Assembly (NCBI RefSeq): GCF_000444875.1
Contig: NC_021985.1
Span: forward strand, 4,546,170 to 4,610,169
Length of the DNA: 64,000 bases
Reading direction: 5' to 3'
DNA from: Streptomyces collinus Tu 365
Lineage (GTDB): Bacteria; Actinomycetota; Actinomycetes; Streptomycetales; Streptomycetaceae
Both the position numbers and the translations under genes were made by a program. The stretch's first letter is position 1. Every line of letters starts with the position of its first letter. Under the pieces are notes generated by a model. The model did no database searches. It worked only from the letters and a program-made list of their open reading frames with translations, and was not told the origin of the DNA. Below, in pieces: positions 51,616 to 59,794 of the stretch.

Positions 51616-53910
51616 TTACTTCACCGGCTCCGGCTCGGGCTCGTTCTCGGACTCGGCCGTGCCCGCGGGGGGCTCGTCGTCCGACACCGGGGTGCGGACG
51701 GAGTCCAGCAGGAGCTGGGCGACGTCCACGACCTGGATGGACTCCTTCGCCTTGCCGTCGTTCTTCTTGCCGTTGACCGAGTCGGTCAGCATGACGAGGC
51801 AGAACGGGCAGGCGGTGGAGACGATGTCCGGGTTGAGGGAGAGGGCCTCGTCGACGCGCTCGTTGTTGATGCGCTTGCCGATCCGCTCCTCCATCCACAT
51901 CCGGGCGCCGCCGGCGCCGCAGCAGAAGCCGCGCTCCTTGTGGCGGTGCATCTCCTCGTTGCGCAGGCCCGGGACCTTGCCGATGATCTCGCGCGGGGGC
52001 GTGTAGATCTTGTTGTGGCGGCCCAGGTAGCACGGGTCGTGGTAGGTGATGATGCCCTCGACCGGGGTCACCGGGATCAGCTTGCCCTCGTCGACGAGGT
52101 GCTGGAGCAGCTGGGTGTGGTGGATGACCTCGTAGTCGCCACCGAGCTGCGGGTACTCGTTGCCGAGGGTGTTGAGGCAGTGCGGGCAGGTGGCGACGAT
52201 CTTCTTGGCGGCCTTCGGCTTCCGCGACTCCGGCGTGACCTTGCCGTCGTCGTCCAGTTCCTCGCCGAACGCCGTGTTCAGGGCCATGACGTTCTCCATG
52301 CCGAGCTCCTGGAACAGGGGCTCGTTGCCCAGGCGGCGGGCGGAGTCACCGGTGCACTTCTCGTCGCCGCCCATGATCGCGAACTTCACGCCCGCGATGT
52401 GCAGCAGTTCGGCGAAGGCCTTGGTGGTCTTCTTGGCGCGGTCCTCCAGGGCGCCGGCGCAGCCGACCCAGTAGAGGTACTCGACCTCGGTGAGGTCCTC
52501 GATGTCCTTGCCGACGACCGGGACCTCGAAGTCGACCTCCTTGAGCCACTCCAGGCGCTGCTTCTTCGCCAGGCCCCAGGGGTTGCCCTTCTTCTCCAGG
52601 TTCTTGAGCATCGTGCCCGCCTCGGACGGGAACGCGGACTCGATCATCACCTGGTAGCGGCGCATGTCGACGATGTGGTCGACGTGCTCGATGTCGACGG
52701 GGCACTGCTCGACGCAGGCGCCGCAGGTGGTGCAGGACCACAGGACGTCGGGGTCGATGACGCCGTTCTCCTCGGCGGTGCCGATCAGCGCGCGCTCGGC
52801 CTCGGCCAGGGCGGCCGCGGGGACGTCCTTGAGCTGCTCCTCGGAGGCCTTCTCCGCGCCCTCCATGGTCTTGCCGCCGCCGGCCAGCAGGTACGGGGCC
52901 TTGGCGTGCGCGTGGTCGCGCAGCGACATGATGAGCAGCTTCGGGGAGAGCGGCTTGCCGGTGTTCCAGGCGGGGCACTGCGACTGGCAGCGGCCGCACT
53001 CGGTGCAGGTGGAGAAGTCGAGCAGGCCCTTCCAGGAGAACTGCTCGACCTGGGAGACGCCGAAGACGTCGTCGTCGCCCGGGTCCTCGAAGTCGATCGG
53101 CTTGCCGCCGGAGGTCATCGGGAGCAGGGCGCCGAGGGAGGTCTCACCGGTGGCGTTGCGCTTGAAGAAGATGTTCGGGAAGGCCAGGAAGCGGTGCCAG
53201 GCGACGCCCATGTCGGTCTTCAGGGCGACCGTGATCATCCAGATGAAGGAGGTCGCGATCTTCAGGCCGGCGAAGAAGTAGGTGAGGTTCTGGAGCGTGG
53301 AGACGTCCATGCCCTTCAGCCACGCCACCACCGGGTAGGAGATGAAGAAGGAGGCCTCGTAGGAGTCCACGTGGTGCTGGGCGCCCTCGAGCGCGTGCAG
53401 CATGAAGATGCAGACGCCGACGATGAGGATGACGGCCTCGACGAAGTAGGCCTGGCCGAAGTTGGAGCCGGCGAAGCGGGACTTGCGGCCCGGGTTGCGC
53501 GGGTGGCTCAGCTGGCGGATCGCGATCAGGACGAGGATGCCGACGATCGTCATGGTGCCGATGAACTCGACGTAGACGTTGTACGGCGCCCACTCGCCGA
53601 TGATGGGCAGGATCCAGTCCGCCTTGAACAACTGTCCGATCGCGTTGACGATCGTCAGCAGCAGGGTGAAGAAGCCCACCGCCACGAACCAGTGCGCGAC
53701 ACCGACGATGCCCCAGCGGTTCATCCGGGTGTGGCCGAGGAACTCCTTGACCACGGTGAGGGTGCGCTGCACGGGCTCGTCGGTCCTGGTGCCCGCGGGC
53801 ACGCTCTGACCGAGCCGCATGAAGTTGAAGATCTGCAGGAGGGCGCGGGCGAACAGGGCCACGCCGACCACGATCAGAACCAGCGACACGATGATCGCGG
53901 CGAGTTGCAT
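51616..53910 (-). CDS. EtfD-like membrane Fe-S oxidoreductase
   Basis: This is a 764-residue protein from ATG 53910. Residues 1-270 hold about five membrane helices of the nitrate-reductase gamma/heterodisulfide-reductase E kind. Two ferredoxin motifs follow, CTECGRCQSQCP (near 314) and CTTCGACVEQCP (near 391). The C-terminal half has two CCG-type cysteine domains, including CPHCLNTLGNEYP and GFCCGAGGARMW with HDPCYLGRHN. This matches mycobacterial Rv0338c, reported as EtfD, which passes electrons from electron-transfer flavoprotein to the quinone pool. It probably serves fatty-acid beta-oxidation. A TTAC-N6-GTAA palindrome lies 30 bp upstream. Confidence 0.87.
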   Translation of the reverse strand: MQLAAIIVSLVLIVVGVALFARALLQIFNFMRLGQSVPAGTRTDEPVQRTLTVVKEFLGHTRMNRWGIVGVAHWFVAVGFFTLLLTIVNAIGQLFKADWILPIIGEWAPYNVYVEFIGTMTIVGILVLIAIRQLSHPRNPGRKSRFAGSNFGQAYFVEAVILIVGVCIFMLHALEGAQHHVDSYEASFFISYPVVAWLKGMDVSTLQNLTYFFAGLKIATSFIWMITVALKTDMGVAWHRFLAFPNIFFKRNATGETSLGALLPMTSGGKPIDFEDPGDDDVFGVSQVEQFSWKGLLDFSTCTECGRCQSQCPAWNTGKPLSPKLLIMSLRDHAHAKAPYLLAGGGKTMEGAEKASEEQLKDVPAAALAEAERALIGTAEENGVIDPDVLWSCTTCGACVEQCPVDIEHVDHIVDMRRYQVMIESAFPSEAGTMLKNLEKKGNPWGLAKKQRLEWLKEVDFEVPVVGKDIEDLTEVEYLYWVGCAGALEDRAKKTTKAFAELLHIAGVKFAIMGGDEKCTGDSARRLGNEPLFQELGMENVMALNTAFGEELDDDGKVTPESRKPKAAKKIVATCPHCLNTLGNEYPQLGGDYEVIHHTQLLQHLVDEGKLIPVTPVEGIITYHDPCYLGRHNKIYTPPREIIGKVPGLRNEEMHRHKERGFCCGAGGARMWMEERIGKRINNERVDEALSLNPDIVSTACPFCLVMLTDSVNGKKNDGKAKESIQVVDVAQLLLDSVRTPVSDDEPPAGTAESENEPEPEPVK

Positions 53911-53939
53911 TTCGGGGCTCCTCGGGCCTGCGAGGGAAA

Positions 53940-53953
53940 TTACTAAGCGGTAA
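53940..53953 (-). promoter_or_regulatory. Palindromic operator candidate upstream of the EtfD-like gene
   Basis: TTACTAAGCGGTAA is an inverted repeat (TTAC-N6-GTAA) 30 bp before the start codon, a TetR-type operator layout. The regulator is unknown. Confidence 0.4.
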
Positions 53954-54064
53954 CTTATGCAGTCCGTTCGAGACTACCCGCATCCTCACTCGCACTGTAG
54001 CCAGGCGCGAGGTGATCTGGGTCGCTGAGGTGAGCCTGAGCCGGACCGGCAATCAGATCGTGTT

Positions 54065-54077
54065 ATTCGTACCGAAT
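54065..54077 (+). promoter_or_regulatory. ATTCG-N3-CGAAT palindrome before the MraY-like gene
   Basis: A 13-bp inverted repeat lies 28 bp before the GTG start, in the likely promoter region of the degenerate MraY/WecA-like gene. Confidence 0.35.
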
Positions 54078-54104
54078 TGCTACGTTCGCGCCTAACTTAG
54101 AGCC

Positions 54105-55124
54105 GTGCTATACGGGATCACCGCGGCCTCCGCCGCCCTCCTCCTGACCGCCGTGCTGGCGGCGCTGCTCCGGGTGCCCGCGCTGCGCGCCGGCATCGTC
54201 GACCGGCGCCGGCAGCGACCCCTGCCGGTGCTCGGGGGAGCGGCCGTCGTGGCCGTCACCTGCCTGGTCGCCTGGGCGGGTGAGTGGACCCGCGTCGCCC
54301 CGCTGGGTGACGGGGTCGGCCGGCTGCTCGTGGCCGCCGCGGCGGTCGCCGCGCTCGGCCTGGTGGCCGATGTGTGGCGGCTGCGCGCCCGGGTACTGGT
54401 GGCCGGTACGACGGTGGCGGCGGCCTTCGTGGTGCCGTACGACGAGACCGGCTTCTGGGGCGGTGTCCTCGCCGTGGGCTGGATCGTCTTCGCCTCCCTG
54501 GCCTACCGGGGGCTCGACCACGCGGACGGTCTCGCGGGCACGGTCGGGGTGGTCACCGCCTTCGGGGCGGGTGCCTGCGCCGCCGCCGAGGTGATGGACG
54601 GGCTCGCCGTGCTGCTCAGCGTGTTCGCCGCGGCCCTCACCGGCTTCCTGATGCACAACTGGTTCCCGGCGCGGGTCGGCCTCGGCGCCTGCGGATCGCT
54701 GTTCACGGGGTTCCTGTTGTCCGCCGCGGCCGTGTTCACGCGCGCGGGGTACGGGCTCGGGGCGAGCGCGGGCGTGCTGTTCTGCCTCGGCGCGGTGGCC
54801 GCCGCCGACTTCCTGCTGGTGGTCCTGGCGCGCGCTCTGGGCCGCCGGCCGCTGCTGAGGCGGGGTCCGGACCACGTGGGGCACCGGCTGCGGCGGTTCG
54901 GGCTCACCCCGCCCGGTGCCGTCGTGCTGCTGGGCGCCGGGTCCTTCTCCGCGGTCCTGGTGGGGGTGCTCGTGCACACCGGGTGGACCGGGGACGGGGC
55001 CGTGCTCTGGGTGGCGGGTGGGGCGCTGTTCGTCGTGCTGGTACTCCTTCGGGTGCCGGCCCAGGCGGCGCGAAGGGATACGTCGACGCAGGTCAGCGGC
55101 CACTTGCGTGTAAGGAACGGATAA
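54105..55124 (+). CDS. MraY/WecA-like membrane protein, probably catalytically inactive
   Basis: This is a 339-residue protein with GTG 54105 and about ten hydrophobic helices. It has remnants of the phospho-sugar transferase family: RGLDHADGLAG (for N-x-x-D-G-x-D-G-L), FLMHNWFPARVGLGACGSL (for F-L-x-x-N-x-x-P-A-x-x-F-x-G-D-x-G) and GPDHVGHRLRRFGL (for H-x-x-x-R). The Gly-Asp at the metal site has become Gly-Ala and the DD pair in the first loop is missing. It may bind prenyl phosphate without transferring sugar, or act on another lipid carrier. Its stop lies 2 bp before the first HspR box of the dnaK operon. Confidence 0.7.
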   Translation: MLYGITAASAALLLTAVLAALLRVPALRAGIVDRRRQRPLPVLGGAAVVAVTCLVAWAGEWTRVAPLGDGVGRLLVAAAAVAALGLVADVWRLRARVLVAGTTVAAAFVVPYDETGFWGGVLAVGWIVFASLAYRGLDHADGLAGTVGVVTAFGAGACAAAEVMDGLAVLLSVFAAALTGFLMHNWFPARVGLGACGSLFTGFLLSAAAVFTRAGYGLGASAGVLFCLGAVAAADFLLVVLARALGRRPLLRRGPDHVGHRLRRFGLTPPGAVVLLGAGSFSAVLVGVLVHTGWTGDGAVLWVAGGALFVVLVLLRVPAQAARRDTSTQVSGHLRVRNG

Positions 55125-55126
55125 GA

Positions 55127-55199
55127 CTTGAGCCCGTTCGACTCATGTCTGTTGACCGCACGGACCTCGTCGTGCACACTTGAGCCTGTTCCACTCAAG
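55127..55199 (+). promoter_or_regulatory. dnaK promoter with two HspR (HAIR) operators
   Basis: Two matches to the HAIR consensus CTTGAGT-N7-ACTCAAG: CTTGAGC-N7-ACTCATG at 55127-55147 and CTTGAGC-N7-ACTCAAG at 55179-55199. A -35 TTGACC (55152-55157) and -10 CACACT (55175-55180) with 17-bp spacing lie so that the second box overlaps the -10. HspR, the fourth gene of the operon, should repress here. Confidence 0.88.
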
Positions 55200-55218
55200 T
55201 CAGCTGGAGGAATCAACC

Positions 55219-57057
55219 ATGGCACGTGCGGTCGGCATCGACCTGGGCACGACTAACTCCGTCGTCAGCGTTCTGGAGGGCGGCGAGCCCACCGTCATCA
55301 CCAACGCCGAGGGCGCCAGGACCACGCCGTCCGTCGTCGCCTTCGCCAAGAACGGTGAGGTGCTCGTCGGCGAGGTCGCCAAGCGCCAGGCGGTCACGAA
55401 CGTGGACCGGACCATCCGCTCGGTGAAGCGCCACATGGGCACCGACTGGAAGATCCAGCTGGACGGGAAGGACTTCAACCCCCAGCAGATCTCCGCGTTC
55501 ATCCTGCAGAAGCTGAAGCGGGACGCCGAGTCCTACCTGGGCGAGAAGGTGACCGACGCGGTCATCACCGTCCCGGCGTACTTCAACGACTCCGAGCGTC
55601 AGGCGACCAAGGAGGCCGGCGAGATCGCCGGTCTGAACGTCCTGCGCATCGTCAACGAGCCGACCGCCGCCGCGCTGGCGTACGGCCTCGACAAGGACGA
55701 CCAGACGATCCTCGTCTTCGACCTCGGTGGCGGCACCTTCGACGTGTCCCTCCTGGAGATCGGCGACGGCGTCGTCGAGGTGAAGGCCACCAACGGTGAC
55801 AACCACCTCGGTGGTGACGACTGGGACCAGCGCGTCGTCGACTACCTGGTGCAGCAGTTCAAGTCCGGTCACGGCGTGGACCTGGCCAAGGACAAGATGG
55901 CCCTGCAGCGTCTGCGCGAGGCGGCGGAGAAGGCCAAGATCGAGCTGTCCTCGTCCACCGAGACCTCGATCAACCTGCCCTACATCACCGCGTCCGCCGA
56001 GGGCCCGCTGCACCTGGACGAGAAGCTCACCCGCGCCCAGTTCCAGCAGCTGACCGCGGACCTGCTGGAGCGCTGCAAGACGCCGTTCCACAACGTCATC
56101 AAGGACGCCGGCATCTCGATCAACGAGATCGACCACGTCGTCCTGGTCGGCGGCTCCACCCGCATGCCCGCCGTCGCCGAGCTCGTCAAGGAGCTGACCG
56201 GTGGCAACGAGGCCAACAAGGGCGTGAACCCGGACGAGGTCGTCGCCATCGGCGCCGCCCTGCAGGCCGGTGTCCTCAAGGGTGAGGTCAAGGACGTCCT
56301 GCTCCTCGACGTGACCCCGCTGTCCCTCGGCATCGAGACCAAGGGCGGCATCATGACCAAGCTCATCGAGCGCAACACCACGATCCCGACCAAGCGGTCC
56401 GAGATCTTCACGACGGCCGAGGACAACCAGCCGTCCGTGCAGATCCAGGTCTACCAGGGCGAGCGCGAGATCGCGGCGTACAACAAGAAGCTCGGCATGT
56501 TCGAGCTGACCGGTCTGCCGCCGGCGCCGCGTGGCGTCCCGCAGATCGAGGTCGCCTTCGACATCGACGCCAACGGCATCATGCACGTGACCGCGAAGGA
56601 CCTGGGCACGGGCAAGGAGCAGAAGATGACCGTCACCGGCGGCTCCTCGCTGCCGAAGGACGAGGTCGACCGCATGCGCCAGGAGGCCGAGAAGTACGCG
56701 GAGGAGGACCACGCCCGCCGCGAGGCCGCCGAGACCCGCAACCAGGGCGAGCAGCTCGTCTACCAGACCGAGAAGTTCCTCAAGGACAACGAGGACAAGG
56801 TCCCGGGCGAGATCAAGACCGAGGTCGAGGGCGCGCTCGGCGAGCTGAAGGAGACGCTCAAGGGCGAGGACACCGCCGCGATCCGCACCGCCACCGAGAA
56901 GGTCGCCGCCGTCTCGCAGAAGCTCGGCCAGGCCATGTACGCCGACGCCCAGGGCGCCCAGGCGGCGGCCGGCGGTGCCGACGAGGCCCCGAAGGCCGAC
57001 GACGACGTCGTGGACGCCGAGATCGTCGACGACGAGCGCAAGGACGGTGCCGCGTGA
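55219..57057 (+). CDS. dnaK: Hsp70 chaperone DnaK
   Basis: This is a 612-residue protein from ATG 55219 (GGAGGAA, 7 nt upstream). It has the ATPase signatures IDLGTTNSVVSVLEGG (residue 7 on), IFVLGGGT-type LVFDLGGGTFDVSL and VVLVGGSTRMPAV, and the substrate domain DVTPLSLGIETKGG. The C-terminal tail (EAPKADDDVVDAEIVDDERKDGAA) is acidic. It folds and refolds proteins with GrpE and DnaJ. It overlaps grpE by 4 bp. An upstream in-frame ATG at 55180 lies inside the operator and lacks a ribosome site. Confidence 0.98.
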   Translation: MARAVGIDLGTTNSVVSVLEGGEPTVITNAEGARTTPSVVAFAKNGEVLVGEVAKRQAVTNVDRTIRSVKRHMGTDWKIQLDGKDFNPQQISAFILQKLKRDAESYLGEKVTDAVITVPAYFNDSERQATKEAGEIAGLNVLRIVNEPTAAALAYGLDKDDQTILVFDLGGGTFDVSLLEIGDGVVEVKATNGDNHLGGDDWDQRVVDYLVQQFKSGHGVDLAKDKMALQRLREAAEKAKIELSSSTETSINLPYITASAEGPLHLDEKLTRAQFQQLTADLLERCKTPFHNVIKDAGISINEIDHVVLVGGSTRMPAVAELVKELTGGNEANKGVNPDEVVAIGAALQAGVLKGEVKDVLLLDVTPLSLGIETKGGIMTKLIERNTTIPTKRSEIFTTAEDNQPSVQIQVYQGEREIAAYNKKLGMFELTGLPPAPRGVPQIEVAFDIDANGIMHVTAKDLGTGKEQKMTVTGGSSLPKDEVDRMRQEAEKYAEEDHARREAAETRNQGEQLVYQTEKFLKDNEDKVPGEIKTEVEGALGELKETLKGEDTAAIRTATEKVAAVSQKLGQAMYADAQGAQAAAGGADEAPKADDDVVDAEIVDDERKDGAA

Positions 57058-57707
57058 CGGAGGAGACCCCGGGCTTCGAGGAGAAGCCCGACGTCCCCTC
57101 CGGCGCGACCCCCGACGACGCCGAGTCGAAGGCCGCTCCCGACGAGGGGGCGGCCCCGGCCGGGGACGTGAACGCAGACGCGGGCCTGGTGGCCCAGCTC
57201 GACCAGGTGCGCACGGCGCTCAACGAGCGCACGCTGGACCTCCAGCGGCTCCAGGCCGAGTACCAGAACTACCGCCGACGGGTCGAGCGCGACCGGGTCG
57301 CGGTCAAGGAGATCGCCATCGCGAACCTCCTGACCGAGCTCCTGCCGACGCTGGACGACATCGGCCGCGCACGCGAGCACGGTGAACTGGTCGGCGGCTT
57401 CAAGTCGGTGGCGGAGTCGCTGGAGACGGTCGCGGCGAAGATGGGCCTGCAGCAGTTCGGCAAGGAGGGCGAGCCCTTCGACCCGACGATCCACGAGGCC
57501 CTGATGCACAGCTACGCGCCGGACGTCACCGAGACGACGTGCGTGGCCATCCTGCAGCCCGGGTACCGCATCGGCGAGCGCACCATCCGCCCCGCGCGGG
57601 TGGCCGTCGCCGAACCGCAGCCCGGCGCGCAGACCGTCAAGGCCGAGGAAGCCGAGGAGAGCGCGGCGGCCGACGACAAGGAGAACGGTGGCCCGGAGGA
57701 GGGCTGA
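57054..57707 (+). CDS. grpE: Nucleotide exchange factor GrpE
   Basis: This is a 217-residue protein; GTG 57054 overlaps the dnaK stop (GTGA). The N-terminal 40 residues are acidic and disordered. A long coiled coil follows (LDQVRTALNERTLDLQRLQAEYQNYRRR), then the four-strand beta domain with FDPTIHEALM and QPGYRIGERTIRPARVAVAE. It releases ADP from DnaK. Confidence 0.97.
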   Translation: MTEETPGFEEKPDVPSGATPDDAESKAAPDEGAAPAGDVNADAGLVAQLDQVRTALNERTLDLQRLQAEYQNYRRRVERDRVAVKEIAIANLLTELLPTLDDIGRAREHGELVGGFKSVAESLETVAAKMGLQQFGKEGEPFDPTIHEALMHSYAPDVTETTCVAILQPGYRIGERTIRPARVAVAEPQPGAQTVKAEEAEESAAADDKENGGPEEG

Positions 57708-57743
57708 CGTAATCACCGAGGACAGGAAGGAGGGACGTCGGGG

Positions 57744-58919
57744 ATGAGCACCAAGGACTTCATCGAGAAGGACTACTACAAGGTCCTCGGCGTCCCCAAG
57801 GACGCCACCGAGGCCGAGATCAAGAAGGCGTACCGGAAGCTCGCCCGCGAGTTCCACCCGGACGCCAACAAGGGAAACGTCAAGGCGGAGGAGCGCTTCA
57901 AGGAGATCTCCGAGGCGAACGACATCCTCGGCGACCCCAAGAAGCGCAAGGAGTACGACGAGGCGCGCGCCCTGTTCGGCAACGGAGGCTTCCGCCCCGG
58001 GCCGGGCGGCGCCGGCGGCAACTTCAACTTCGACCTCGGCGACCTCTTCGGGGGCAACGCCCAGAGCGGAGGCGGCTTCGGCGGCGGACTCGGTGACGTC
58101 TTCGGGGGCCTGTTCAACCGGGGCGGCACCACCGGCACCGGCACCCGTACCCAGCCGCGGCGCGGCCAGGACATCGAGTCCGAGGTGACGCTGAGCTTCA
58201 CGGAGGCCATCGAGGGTGCCACGGTGCCTCTGCGGATGTCCTCCCAGGCTCCCTGCAAGGCCTGCTCCGGCACCGGCGACAAGAACGGCACCCCTCGGGT
58301 GTGCCCGACCTGCGTCGGCACCGGACAGGTCGCCCGGGGCTCGGGCGGCGGGTTCTCGCTCACCGACCCCTGCCCCGACTGCAAGGGCCGCGGTCTGATC
58401 GCCGAGCACCCCTGCCTGGAGTGCAAGGGCAGCGGCCGCGCCAAGTCCTCGCGCACCATGCAGGTCCGCATCCCCGCCGGGGTCACCGACGGGCAGCGGA
58501 TCCGGCTGCGCGGCAAGGGCGCGCCCGGTGAGCGCGGCGGTCCGGCGGGCGACCTCTACGTCGCCGTGCACGTCGGCACGCACCCGGTGTTCGGGCGCAA
58601 GGACGACAACCTCACGGTGACGGTCCCGGTGACGTTCACCGAGGCCGCGCTCGGCGGCGAGGTCCGGGTCCCGACCCTGGGCGGTCCCGCCGTCACCCTG
58701 AAGCTGCCGCCCGGCACCCCCAACGGCCGCACCATGCGGGCGCGGGGCAAGGGCGCGGTCCGCAAGGACGGCACCCGCGGCGATCTGCTGATCACCGTCG
58801 AGGTGAGTGTCCCCAAGGACGTGTCGGGGAAGGCTCGTGACGCACTGGAGGCGTATCGCGAGGCGACCGCGGGCGAGGACCCGCGGGCGGAGCTGTTCGA
58901 GGCCGCGAAGGGAGATTGA
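57744..58919 (+). CDS. dnaJ: Chaperone DnaJ (type I)
   Basis: This is a 391-residue protein from ATG 57744 (GGAAGGAGG upstream). It has a J domain (KDYYKVLGVPKDATEAEIKKAYRKLAREFHPD, with the HPD motif) and a Gly/Phe-rich region, then four CxxCxGxG-type repeats (CKACSGTG, CPTCVGTG, CPDCKGRG, CLECKGSG), and the C-terminal substrate-binding barrel (VRIPAGVTDGQRIRLRGKG). It stimulates DnaK ATPase. It is followed 7 bp later by hspR. Confidence 0.97.
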   Translation: MSTKDFIEKDYYKVLGVPKDATEAEIKKAYRKLAREFHPDANKGNVKAEERFKEISEANDILGDPKKRKEYDEARALFGNGGFRPGPGGAGGNFNFDLGDLFGGNAQSGGGFGGGLGDVFGGLFNRGGTTGTGTRTQPRRGQDIESEVTLSFTEAIEGATVPLRMSSQAPCKACSGTGDKNGTPRVCPTCVGTGQVARGSGGGFSLTDPCPDCKGRGLIAEHPCLECKGSGRAKSSRTMQVRIPAGVTDGQRIRLRGKGAPGERGGPAGDLYVAVHVGTHPVFGRKDDNLTVTVPVTFTEAALGGEVRVPTLGGPAVTLKLPPGTPNGRTMRARGKGAVRKDGTRGDLLITVEVSVPKDVSGKARDALEAYREATAGEDPRAELFEAAKGD

Positions 58920-58926
58920 GCGCCCC

Positions 58927-59382
58927 ATGGACACGTCCGGCCGTCGGCGTAACCCGTACGAACTGACCGAGGAGACCCCGGTCTACGTCATCTCGGTGGC
59001 GGCCCAGCTCTCCGGACTCCACCCGCAGACGCTGCGCCAGTACGACCGGCTGGGTCTGGTCTCGCCCGACCGCACGGCCGGGCGGGGCCGGCGCTACTCG
59101 GCCCGCGACATCGAACTGCTCCGCCAGGTGCAGGCGTTGTCGCAGGACGAGGGCATCAACCTGGCCGGCATCAAGCGCATCATCGAACTGGAGAACCAGG
59201 TCGCGGCCCTCCAGTCCCGGGTCGCCGAACTCCAGTCGGCGCTCGACGGCGCGGCGGCCGCGATGCGGCAGCGGGAGGCGGCCGTCCACGCCTCCTACCG
59301 CCGCGACCTGGTCCCGTACCAGGAGGTCCAGCAGACCAGCGCGCTGGTCGTGTGGCGGCCCAAGCGGCAGCAGAACGACTGA
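58927..59382 (+). CDS. hspR: Heat-shock repressor HspR (MerR family)
   Basis: This is a 151-residue protein from ATG 58927. The MerR helix-turn-helix (YVISVAAQLSGLHPQTLRQYDRLGLVSPDRT) is followed by RGRRYSARDIELLRQVQ and a coiled coil. It binds the HAIR boxes at 55,127-55,199 with DnaK as corepressor, as in Streptomyces coelicolor, and so represses its own operon. The Met-rich metal motif of metal-sensing MerR proteins is absent, as is normal for HspR. Confidence 0.97.
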   Translation: MDTSGRRRNPYELTEETPVYVISVAAQLSGLHPQTLRQYDRLGLVSPDRTAGRGRRYSARDIELLRQVQALSQDEGINLAGIKRIIELENQVAALQSRVAELQSALDGAAAAMRQREAAVHASYRRDLVPYQEVQQTSALVVWRPKRQQND

Positions 59383-59405
59383 CGCGCCGAGCCGTCGGTG
59401 CGTCA

Positions 59406-59480
59406 CGAGAGGGGCCCGGGTTCTCCCGGGCCCCTCTCGCGTGTCCGGCGCCCGGCCGTGCGACGGCCGGGCCCGGACAC
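59406..59480 (+). terminator. Two tandem hairpins ending the dnaK operon
   Basis: The first is a perfect 15-bp stem (59406-59420 with 59425-59439, loop TTCT). Immediately after it is a second long stem (59441-59459 with 59463-59480) with one small bulge. Both are GC-rich. Confidence 0.88.
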
Positions 59481-59578
59481 GCGGGTGGCCGGGTTTGTTC
59501 GGTCCTCTGATCGAGTCGGCGGGGCGGTCCGCGACCGCCGGCCGGCGCGACTCGTCCGGATGGGCTCCGGTTGCACTG

Positions 59579-59626
59579 GTCTTTACCTCCCTGTGAACTC
59601 CCGTTGGGTGGAGGGTCCGTAAAGAC
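59579..59626 (+). promoter_or_regulatory. Inverted repeat upstream of the sugar-binding lipoprotein
   Basis: In the 412-bp gap before the lipoprotein gene, GTCTTTAC (59579-59586) and GTAAAGAC (59619-59626) are perfect inverted copies 32 bp apart; inner CCTCC/GGAGG blocks extend the symmetry. A TTGACG (near 59703) could be a -35, but no clear -10 follows. The rest of the gap shows only the terminators described at 59,406-59,480. Confidence 0.45.
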
Positions 59627-59794
59627 TGTTTGGAGACGATTCCGCTCCTCCTTCACAGGTGCAGCGGAGCGTGCTGTTGCGCACTCGTTAAGTAGTTCCG
59701 CTTGACGCCGGGTGTCGGGTCCAAGTTGTCTTTTCAGACACCTGGGTCGTAAAGCAGCACCCACGTCCGGAACGCACCTGAAGTGAGCCCCTGA

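Noticed and set aside
55180..55218. Earlier ATG start for DnaK
   Set aside because: It lies within the HspR operator and lacks a ribosome site; ATG 55219 has GGAGGAA and gives the standard N-terminus.
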